DNA from: Candidatus Heimdallarchaeota archaeon
Lineage (GTDB): Archaea > Asgardarchaeota > Heimdallarchaeia > JABLTI01
Length of the DNA: 9,338 bases
Assembly: GCA_023128635.1 (NCBI GenBank)
Contig: JAGMDP010000052.1
Span: 1 to 9,338, forward strand
Direction: 5' to 3'
The position numbers were made by a program, and so were the translations under genes. Under the pieces are notes generated by a model, which saw only the letters and a program-made list of their open reading frames with translations, was not told the origin of the DNA and did no database searches. Below are positions 1 through 5,339 of the stretch, in pieces (the first letter of the stretch is position 1; each line of letters opens with the position of its first letter).

Positions 1-1683
1 CAAATAATAACTAATCAATAGTGGGTCTTCCGGATCAGAAACATCAACAACATCAATGCGACCTCCGGCTAAGTATGCAACATCATTAATCACAATAAAA
101 TCACTAGGATTACCACCAATGTAACTACCAAGTGCTTCCCCTAGAGTATCACCAGTATCTTCGCTTATGGAATAGATAGCTAAACCATCTGTATCTAACA
201 AGTAAGCTTCATCATCTATAATTTGAATTTTTTTGTAATAATCAAAGAAAAGAATTTCTTCCCCTTGAGCAATTTCTGTTGGGGCTTCCGGGTTAGAAAT
301 ATCGATAATTTCAAATCCATCAGAACCATCAGCAAGGTATGCTCGATTTCCCCTTACAGTAACACCTGTAGCATTTCCACCATCATAAAATGAACCAAGT
401 TTCGTCGGATGAGTTGGGTCTTCTACATTAAGTATTTGCAAACCTAATTCATAATTCGCCACAAAAAGCATATCATTACTATAACATAATCCGTAAGTTC
501 TTCCCCCCTCATTGAATTCTCCCAATTTTATAGGAGATTGAGGATTAGAAACATCAACGATAACGACTCCACCAAAACCGTCTGCAAGATAAGCAATATT
601 ATTCTCAATGAGAATTTCATTAACAGAACCATCACCAATCCTAGCTACTGTTTGTAATGCAGGTAAACTACTTATTGAGAATATTTCTACGCCCTGGTAC
701 CATGAAATTAAATAAAAGTAATCTTGACCAACATAAATATCACTAATAACATCAAAAGCATCAAAAGGGATAATAATATTGACTATTTCAACAATAGTAG
801 TTGGATTAGTGCAATTTAATATTGAGAATCCATGCGACGAAGTACTAATAAAAGCAATGTCATTTGAAATAACTAAATCATCGAAATTACTACCATTGAA
901 TTCTCCCAACTTAATTGGATTTGAAACATCACTTACATTCAAAATTTTAAATGTATATTGATCATCTATTGCGTAAACAAAATTGCCTTCAACATCTAAC
1001 TCAAAAAATAAGGAGCCATCAGTGAAATTTCCCACCTCTACGGGATTTATAGGATCAAAAAGATCAAAGATTTTTATCCCTGCAGAGCTTGAAGCAATAT
1101 AAGCATACTGATCAAGAATTCTTATTGAATGTGCAGAACCTGCACTCGATATATTGGTGATATATTGTACATCATTTAAATCACTTAAATCAAAAATATG
1201 CAAACCATCAACATTATCAGTAGCATAAAGATATGGATCCTTAAATGCTAAACTAGTAACATAGTTAGTTTGTGTATATGAATAAACTGAATTAATATTA
1301 GAGAAATTTGAACAATCGATTATTTCCAAACCATAACTACTTTTTGCCAAAATAATCAAACTCTCGTTAATAAACAATATATCATTTATACTGTAAGGTA
1401 ATGCATCACTACGATAAGTGTTAAGTAAAAGGGGATTTGACAAATTTTCTAAATCAAAGATAAAGAGATTTTCCGAATAGTCAGCAATATAAGCAATTGT
1501 TCCATTTACTACAATTTGATTAAGGTACCCTAAGTTTTCATTCCAAACTCCTAACTCAACATAAGGTATGGGATCATCTGCAATAACAATAGGTTGTGTT
1601 TGTATTGGTTTATTAGCAATTACAGCAAAGTTTGAGAGATTAGACATAGTTAGCATACAAATAATGAAGATTATACATAACAT
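1..1683 (-). CDS. Secreted LVIVD-repeat beta-propeller-like protein, C-terminus beyond the window
   Basis: The frame stays open from the left edge to an ATG at 1683, giving 561 residues without the C-terminus. After a hydrophobic N-terminal segment (residues 1-22, probable signal peptide), about 12 units of roughly 42-45 residues follow. Each resembles 'AYLAD..GG..I.DVSNP..P..LG' (clear at residues 363-389, 405-431, 447-469 and 535-555), the LVIVD repeat of archaeal and bacterial surface proteins, thought to form beta-propeller blades. About ten N-x-S/T sequons (N60, N80, N106, N126, N177, N219, N249, N263, N290, N437) fit an exported glycoprotein. Ligand and function are unknown. Start: ATG 1683 is the first ATG in an open frame that continues upstream, but its n-region has no basic residue, whereas the upstream in-frame codons encode RQLKNK. 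A rare non-ATG start (CTG at 1716, AGGAG at 1731-1735) cannot be excluded. A C-terminal membrane anchor is plausible but outside the window. Confidence 0.85.
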   Translation of the reverse strand, partial: MLCIIFIICMLTMSNLSNFAVIANKPIQTQPIVIADDPIPYVELGVWNENLGYLNQIVVNGTIAYIADYSENLFIFDLENLSNPLLLNTYRSDALPYSINDILFINESLIILAKSSYGLEIIDCSNFSNINSVYSYTQTNYVTSLAFKDPYLYATDNVDGLHIFDLSDLNDVQYITNISSAGSAHSIRILDQYAYIASSSAGIKIFDLFDPINPVEVGNFTDGSLFFELDVEGNFVYAIDDQYTFKILNVSDVSNPIKLGEFNGSNFDDLVISNDIAFISTSSHGFSILNCTNPTTIVEIVNIIIPFDAFDVISDIYVGQDYFYLISWYQGVEIFSISSLPALQTVARIGDGSVNEILIENNIAYLADGFGGVVIVDVSNPQSPIKLGEFNEGGRTYGLCYSNDMLFVANYELGLQILNVEDPTHPTKLGSFYDGGNATGVTVRGNRAYLADGSDGFEIIDISNPEAPTEIAQGEEILFFDYYKKIQIIDDEAYLLDTDGLAIYSISEDTGDTLGEALGSYIGGNPSDFIVINDVAYLAGGRIDVVDVSDPEDPLLISYYL

Positions 1684-1874
1684 TACTAATTGATCAGAAA
1701 TAAGCTTATTTTTCAGCTGCCTAAATACTTCTCCTATGATTAATCCCCCAAAGATACAGTCTATATGTACATGGGAAACAATGTATAATAAATTATTCAA
1801 TAAATAATCACCAAAATAAAGCTCATCGCAAAAGTTTAAAAGAGCAAGTGAGGAAAAAAATAAACGCGAAAGAT
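1684..1874. promoter_or_regulatory. Divergent control region between LVIVD gene and tRNA-Thr
   Basis: This AT-rich gap must hold both promoters. For the tRNA, TTTAAAAG at 1835-1842 lies about 33-40 bases before the mature 5' end, right for an archaeal TATA box. For the minus-strand gene, CATATAG (1761-1767, read on minus) and TATTATACAT (1781-1790, minus) are candidate TATA boxes that would give 5' leaders of roughly 50-80 bases. All assignments rest on motif and distance alone. Confidence 0.4.
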
Positions 1875-1951
1875 GCCACCGTGGCTCAGCCTGGTAGAGC
1901 GTCTGACTTGTAATCAGATGGTCGGGGGTTCAAATCCCCCCGGTGGCTCCA
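1875..1951 (+). tRNA. tRNA-Thr (anticodon UGU), CCA encoded
   Basis: The cloverleaf is complete: acceptor GCCACCG (1875-1881) pairs perfectly with CGGTGGC (1941-1947), the D stem is GCTC/GAGC (1884-1887 and 1897-1900), and the anticodon stem is TCTGA/TCAGA around loop CTTGTAA. The anticodon is TGT at 1909-1911. The T stem is GGGGG/CCCCC around TTCAAAT. The discriminator is U (1948), as expected for archaeal tRNA-Thr, and CCA is genomically encoded at 1949-1951. No intron is present. It reads ACA and, depending on modification, other ACN codons. Confidence 0.97.
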
Positions 1952-1970
1952 TTCCTTTATCAAAAAAAAC

Positions 1971-1995
1971 TATAAGATATCATTTTCTTATCTTA
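1971..1995 (+). promoter_or_regulatory. TATA box overlapped by a 7-bp inverted repeat, before the 120-aa gene
   Basis: TATAAGATA at 1971-1979 lies 21-29 bases before the ATG at 2000, the distance expected for a leaderless archaeal mRNA. The arms TAAGATA (1973-1979) and TATCTTA (1989-1995) are exact reverse complements separated by 9 bases, so the dyad covers both the TATA box and the probable transcription start. This is the geometry of a repressor operator, though AT-rich dyads also occur by chance. Confidence 0.45.
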
Positions 1996-1999
1996 AGGC

Positions 2000-2362
2000 A
2001 TGTTTAAGTTAGTTGATTTCCTAAAAGATAATTTTGAAAAGAATTCTTATTCAGTTGATTTTTTTGATGTTATTGAAGATTTTGTTGGTGATTATGGTGT
2101 CCTTGAATTTCAGAAGAATTCCAAGCATTACGCTTTGAATTTTTTTGAAAATGCCACTAAATCTACTAAAGAAGATGTTAAGTGGGGAAAAATTCATCCA
2201 GAGCTTGAAGCAGCATTCCTAGTTGTTAAGGAAACTCTTTCTTCTAATGAAATTGTGTTAGATATGTACGGTTCTTTCGAAGATTACATTGGTTTGATCT
2301 TGAGGTTTAGATTTGGTCCAGTTTTTTATGACTTAATCCTTGCATTTGCCGATCCTAAATAG
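2000..2362 (+). CDS. Hypothetical soluble 120-aa protein
   Basis: I do not recognise a family. The protein is acidic, with aromatic-rich stretches (DFFDVIEDFVGDYG near residues 20-33, FGPVFYDLILAFAD near 105-118), no membrane segment, no signal peptide and no Cys pair. Alternating hydrophobic and charged residues suggest a small alpha/beta fold. The N-terminal 30 residues look helical and residues 60-80 (HPELEAAFLVVKETL) form an amphipathic helix. The ATG at 2000 is preferred because a TATA-like box lies about 25 bases upstream, which makes the mRNA leaderless; no Shine-Dalgarno sequence is seen. It lies 48 bases after tRNA-Thr and 53 bases before the next plus-strand gene, which has its own TATA-like box, so the two may be separately transcribed. 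Composition and an uninterrupted frame favour a real gene. Confidence 0.75.
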   Translation: MFKLVDFLKDNFEKNSYSVDFFDVIEDFVGDYGVLEFQKNSKHYALNFFENATKSTKEDVKWGKIHPELEAAFLVVKETLSSNEIVLDMYGSFEDYIGLILRFRFGPVFYDLILAFADPK

Positions 2363-2383
2363 AGTCTTTTTGATCAGCATAAA

Positions 2384-2393
2384 ATTTTATATT
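2384..2393 (+). promoter_or_regulatory. Probable TATA box for the 129-aa membrane protein
   Basis: TTTTATATT lies about 23-32 bases before the ATG at 2416, with no Shine-Dalgarno sequence between them. This again fits a leaderless transcript, and the spacing matches that of the preceding gene. Confidence 0.45.
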
Positions 2394-2415
2394 CCCTTAA
2401 AACACATTTAAGAGT

Positions 2416-2805
2416 ATGTCAATTTCAACACCCTCACAATCAGATTCTAAGTGGCGTTTTGCTGGATACTGGGATGCACTTATCGGTGGTTTCATATTAA
2501 TAGTTCAAGGTTTTTTATCATTCTTCTCTCAATTAAATTCAGGCCTTGGAGTTTTTGGGGGAATGTCATTTTTCGCTCTCATAGGAGTTTGGTGGCTTAG
2601 TGCGTTACTGTCTATAATTATCGGTATTTTGGTTCTCCTTTTAATATGGAAATGGTTCATCGATAAAATAGGTCGAGGTGCTCTAATTACAGATCCTATT
2701 GGGATAGGAATTGTTCTTCTGCTTTTTGGCTTAATTGCTGGAGGTATTGGAGGAGTTCTTGTATTAATTGGTGGAATTTTCTATCTAATTAGTTCAGCAA
2801 AATAG
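2416..2805 (+). CDS. Small hypothetical membrane protein, 129 aa
   Basis: I do not recognise a family. A polar N-terminus (residues 1-16, Ser/Gln-rich) is followed by hydrophobic segments at about 19-40, 48-80 (long enough for one extended or two short helices) and 93-126, which probably contains two glycine-rich helices (GLIAGGIGGVLVLIGG). The only strongly charged loop is KWFIDKIGR at about 78-87. Four transmembrane helices is my best reading. There are no catalytic motifs, so a structural, channel-like or accessory role cannot be told apart. The gene ends just before a long T-run and converges with the MFS gene. The ATG is supported by a TATA-like box about 25-30 bases upstream. Confidence 0.75.
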   Translation: MSISTPSQSDSKWRFAGYWDALIGGFILIVQGFLSFFSQLNSGLGVFGGMSFFALIGVWWLSALLSIIIGILVLLLIWKWFIDKIGRGALITDPIGIGIVLLLFGLIAGGIGGVLVLIGGIFYLISSAK

Positions 2806-2820
2806 AAAAATAACGATCCC

Positions 2821-2850
2821 TTTTCCTTTTTTTTTTAGTTTTTTATCTTT
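2821..2850 (+). terminator. T-rich archaeal-type terminator
   Basis: Runs of T (a 12-base run at 2827-2836 and neighbours, then TTTTTT near 2839-2844) begin 15 bases after the membrane-protein stop codon. No hairpin is needed for archaeal intrinsic termination. The convergent MFS gene stops at 2851, so this 45-base gap is the end of the plus-strand transcript. The minus strand reads as A-runs here and would not terminate. Confidence 0.6.
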
Positions 2851-4311
2851 TCATTTTCCTACATCTATTACTGGTTCTATATCACTCGTCTGTATTAGTA
2901 GTGGTTTTCGTTCGGTTTCTTCGATTACGATTTTTATGGAATCTTGTTCCTTAGTTTCTTCTTCGTCCTTTGTTCCATTTGCTTTCGCCATTACTTCTTG
3001 AATGGTTGAATCTAATTGTCGCATTGGTGTTAAGAAGTAGATCAATCCAAAAACTACCGCTGTCAAAATACCTGATGCTACAAGAACGGCATTTATTCCT
3101 ACGTATTCCGCGATAACTCCTGAGAGGAATTGTCCAAGTGGTCTCATAGCTGGCGAGATCATCATTATTGTTGCAATAACTCTTCCAAGTTTCTCTTTTG
3201 GTACTAGTAATTGTATGCTTGTTATGAAACTTACATCAATCACCGCAAATGGCAATGCGTAAAGGAATAGTATTGCTCCGATTACCCAGAATCTTCCACC
3301 GAAAGTTGTTGGGATGAATATGATCGCTATTTGGCAGAGCACTTGGAATAACAGTGTTAGCAACAAAAACATCATTGGTTTACTGAAACCCCTAAATACA
3401 GCCATTAGTAATCCTCCAACTACTATTGCTGCTTGAAACATCCCTACAACAATAGCATAACTAACTTCAGTACCTCCATGAATTTTATTGACAAATAAAG
3501 GCATTAAAGCTCCTAGGGGAGACATAAGGAAGTTAATTGCCATTGCTCCGAATAATAGGGCTACCATTCCTTTTATGGCTTTGAGAGCATTGAATCCTTC
3601 CATAAATTGCCCAACGAATGATTGTTTTACTTTTTCTTCTTCCATTTTTTCTTCTGGTTGTTCTACTTTTGGAATAGTAATTATTAGTAATGGAATCAAG
3701 GCTATGGCGAAAGTAATTACATCTGCCCACAAGATCATACCAATGTTTATACCAGGTATTGCTAGTAAAGAAGCTCCGATAACTGGGCCGATAATGTAGA
3801 TTAAGCCATTAAACAAATAGCTAAGACCATTTATTCTACTAAGATGTTTTTGTTGGACCATAGTAGGTGCTATGGACATAGATATTGGTGCATGGAATGC
3901 TTGAGCAGTTCCTCTTAAACCCAACATAACTAAAACTGCTGCAATGGAATTGTGATTTGTTAAAAAGAGAATTGAGAGAGTAATAGTAAAAGCTGCTTGA
4001 AAAGCATCAATCATAATCAATAATTTCTTCCTGTCGAAACGATCAGCAATAACTCCACTAATTGGAGCTGCAAAAACAAATGGACCTAAACTGACCAAGG
4101 AAGCAATTCCTAACATCATTTCACTTTGAGTTGTAATTGTGAGCCACCAAATAATTGCAAAAGACACTATTGAAGAACCAAGCAACGAAATTTGTTGCCC
4201 CGAAAAGAAGTATAAGAAGTGTCTAAACCTTCTTTTTGAACCATCTATTACTTCTGAGACTTCTTTGCTCACATTTTCAGTGTCAGAGAGTTGTATATTT
4301 GGTTCCGCCAT
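2851..4311 (-). CDS. MFS exporter, MFS_3 / macrolide-efflux-like
   Basis: A 486-residue transporter of the major facilitator superfamily, predicted to export a drug or metabolite across the cell membrane by proton antiport. It has twelve hydrophobic segments in two halves: six at about 31-215, a charged central loop (216-232, EQPEEKMEEEK), and six at about 243-430. Motif A is clear at residues 86-96 (GVIADRFDRKK). The APISMSIAP...GPVIGASLL stretch (141-183) and PKEKLGRV (371-378) are typical of the MFS_3/EntS-MefA branch. An acidic cytoplasmic tail of about 55 residues (431-486) is longer than usual. Start: a TAA lies in frame two codons before ATG 4311, so translation cannot begin further upstream; no Shine-Dalgarno or TATA box lies at useful distance from this ATG, and it sits inside a small leader ORF. 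Divergent from a winged-helix regulator; the substrate is not predictable. Confidence 0.9.
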   Translation of the reverse strand: MAEPNIQLSDTENVSKEVSEVIDGSKRRFRHFLYFFSGQQISLLGSSIVSFAIIWWLTITTQSEMMLGIASLVSLGPFVFAAPISGVIADRFDRKKLLIMIDAFQAAFTITLSILFLTNHNSIAAVLVMLGLRGTAQAFHAPISMSIAPTMVQQKHLSRINGLSYLFNGLIYIIGPVIGASLLAIPGINIGMILWADVITFAIALIPLLIITIPKVEQPEEKMEEEKVKQSFVGQFMEGFNALKAIKGMVALLFGAMAINFLMSPLGALMPLFVNKIHGGTEVSYAIVVGMFQAAIVVGGLLMAVFRGFSKPMMFLLLTLLFQVLCQIAIIFIPTTFGGRFWVIGAILFLYALPFAVIDVSFITSIQLLVPKEKLGRVIATIMMISPAMRPLGQFLSGVIAEYVGINAVLVASGILTAVVFGLIYFLTPMRQLDSTIQEVMAKANGTKDEEETKEQDSIKIVIEETERKPLLIQTSDIEPVIDVGK

Positions 4312-4387
4312 AACTTAACACATCTTGTCTTACATTTTCTGGAGTTTTTTTCTTCCAGATTTTTTCCAAAATTTTTCTTTTATTCAT
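4283..4387 (-). CDS. 34-codon leader ORF overlapping the MFS start codon
   Basis: ATG at 4387 to TGA at 4283 encodes a very basic peptide (MNKRKILEKIWKKK at the start, then TPENVRQDVLSYGG). It has the best Shine-Dalgarno sequence I found in the window: GGAGG at 4397-4401 with a 9-base spacer. It overlaps the first 29 bases of the MFS gene in another frame, and the MFS ATG lies within its Ser-Tyr-Gly codons. The MFS gene has no ribosome site of its own, so translation of this ORF may deliver ribosomes to the exporter start. The stretch before SYGG loosely resembles residues 14-26 of the divergent regulator (KLEKTIYDEVSYG), so it could instead be the remnant of a second regulator gene. There is no experimental or homology evidence that it is expressed. 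Confidence 0.5.
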   Translation of the reverse strand: MNKRKILEKIWKKKTPENVRQDVLSYGGTKYTTL

Positions 4388-4396
4388 CGTTCTTTT

Positions 4397-4401
4397 CCTC
4401 C
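4397..4401 (-). promoter_or_regulatory. Shine-Dalgarno site for the leader ORF
   Basis: Minus-strand GGAGG, 9 bases before ATG 4387. It decides the start of the leader ORF and stands out because most genes here show no such site. It lies 76 bases too far upstream to serve the MFS ATG directly. Confidence 0.6.
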
Positions 4402-4414
4402 AATTTTGAAATTC

Positions 4415-4427
4415 TTCCAAAATGGAA
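4415..4427. promoter_or_regulatory. Palindromic operator 1, TTCCA-N3-TGGAA
   Basis: TTCCAAAATGGAA is a perfect 5-bp dyad with a 3-base centre. It sits about 25-30 bases downstream (on the minus strand) of the TATA-like sequence at 4445-4452, so it would cover the predicted transcription start of the leader/MFS mRNA. A repressor bound here would block the exporter. The same dyad recurs at 4472-4484, and the divergent regulator is the natural candidate to bind it. Confidence 0.65.
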
Positions 4428-4443
4428 TTACTTTCTAAATGAA

Positions 4444-4467
4444 ACTATATACCAAGTACTATATAAA
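4444..4467. promoter_or_regulatory. Paired TATA-like boxes, divergent promoter core
   Basis: ACTATATA occurs twice, at 4444-4451 and 4458-4465. On the minus strand these read GTATATAGT and TTTATATAGT and would start the leader/MFS mRNA near 4420-4435. On the plus strand, CTATATAA (4460-4467) would start the regulator mRNA near 4490. A further plus-strand candidate, CTATAATA (4491-4498), would start it near 4522. Which box serves which gene cannot be settled by eye. Confidence 0.45.
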
Positions 4468-4470
4468 GTT

Positions 4471-4485
4471 ATTCCAATATGGAAT
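4471..4485. promoter_or_regulatory. Palindromic operator 2, ATTCCA-N3-TGGAAT
   Basis: ATTCCAATATGGAAT is a perfect 6-bp dyad with a 3-base centre and the same core as operator 1. The two centres are 57 bases apart. It lies just downstream of the plus-strand TATA-like box at 4460-4467, between that box and the predicted regulator transcription start, and upstream of the minus-strand boxes. This suggests autoregulation of the regulator, or cooperative binding with operator 1. Confidence 0.65.
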
Positions 4486-4546
4486 TAATTCTATAATAGA
4501 AGAATTTTTAAGCTTGTTTTAACATAAGTAGTATAGGGAAAAAGAA

Positions 4547-5329
4547 ATGAATCAACAAAATTCAAAAAAATCTGAGATTGAAGAAAAATTAGAGAAGACA
4601 ATTTACGATGAAGTTAGCTATGGTATAATTACTTCTCTCAGATTCCATGAAACATTAAATCTAAAGAGACTAGCACAACTAATTGGGCGACCTGAGACTA
4701 CAACAATTCGCTATCTTAAGCAATTACTTGAAGATAAATTAATAGATATTGATGCGGAGAAAACTGCTACTAGTTGGGGAAAATTTTATCGTTTATCTAA
4801 GCCTGCCAAAGAAGTAATGGCACAGGGTGAGAAAGAACAAAAACAACGTGAAGATCATTTTTTTACAGAATTGGCTAATTACGAAAGTATGAGTGAGGAG
4901 GATTTATTAGAGGTATTTGTCCGGGAAATAACAAATAAAGAGGCATTAGAGCAAATTGCCATTCAAGTAAAACATGGAATAACTCTTGATTATAACATTC
5001 AAAAAATGATTATTAATAATTTTATAGAGACATCGAAGGGATTAACTAAACTAAAAGAAGAGAAAGGTAATGATTATTTATTAGAGAACCTTATTCTTGA
5101 TCCTGCTGATATTAATACCTCTACCCTTTTTGTAAAATACTCTAAAGCTAGACATGTCTTGGCGATTATTGAAAAGTTCTTAGATTTCCATAGAGCAATA
5201 AAGGAATTGGAAAGTGAATTCAAAAAAGAAATGGATAAAGAAAAAGTTCCTGAAGAAGAAAGAAAAACACATTATGTTGGTGTCTTCATGGGAACAACTG
5301 ATTTCAAATATAAATTAAAGAATAAATGA
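4547..5329 (+). CDS. Winged-helix transcriptional regulator, ArsR-like, 260 aa
   Basis: The DNA-binding part is residues 15-84: helix 1 (EVSYGIITSLRF, 22-33), helix 2 (LNLKRLAQLIG, 37-47), recognition helix (PETTTIRYLKQLLEDKL, 49-65) and a wing with a basic turn (TSWGKFYRLS, 75-84). The phrase 'YLKQLLEDKLI' is typical of ArsR-type proteins. The remaining ~175 residues are mostly helical and charged and are probably a dimerisation or ligand-sensing domain I do not recognise, so the protein is much longer than a classical ArsR (about 100 aa). No metal-binding cysteine motif is seen, which argues against metal sensing. It is divergent from the MFS exporter and probably represses it, and itself, through the two TTCCA-N3-TGGAA sites. 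The ATG follows a purine-rich leader (AGGGAAAAAGAA). It converges with the GH16 gene, with 10 bases between stops. Confidence 0.85.
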   Translation: MNQQNSKKSEIEEKLEKTIYDEVSYGIITSLRFHETLNLKRLAQLIGRPETTTIRYLKQLLEDKLIDIDAEKTATSWGKFYRLSKPAKEVMAQGEKEQKQREDHFFTELANYESMSEEDLLEVFVREITNKEALEQIAIQVKHGITLDYNIQKMIINNFIETSKGLTKLKEEKGNDYLLENLILDPADINTSTLFVKYSKARHVLAIIEKFLDFHRAIKELESEFKKEMDKEKVPEEERKTHYVGVFMGTTDFKYKLKNK

Positions 5330-5339
5330 ACCTAGAGTC

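Noticed and set aside
779..961. 60-codon plus-strand ORF
   Set aside because: It lies antisense within the LVIVD gene, whose minus frame is uninterrupted and carries family repeats.
1792..1808. Inverted repeat ATTATT-N5-AATAAT
   Set aside because: It is pure A/T of a kind expected by chance in this composition, with no second copy and no clear relation to a transcription start.
3488..3799. 103-codon plus-strand ORF (and a 65-codon minus ORF at 3533-3730)
   Set aside because: Both are shadows of the MFS gene; the MFS frame shows motif A and full topology.
4364..4372. TTCCAAAAT, resembling half of the operator
   Set aside because: Only one half is present, inside A/T runs and inside the leader ORF, so chance is the simpler explanation.
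4291..4488. 65-codon plus-strand ORF across the divergent control region
   Set aside because: Its Phe/Ser-rich translation comes from T-rich promoter DNA, and it overlaps both operators and the leader ORF.
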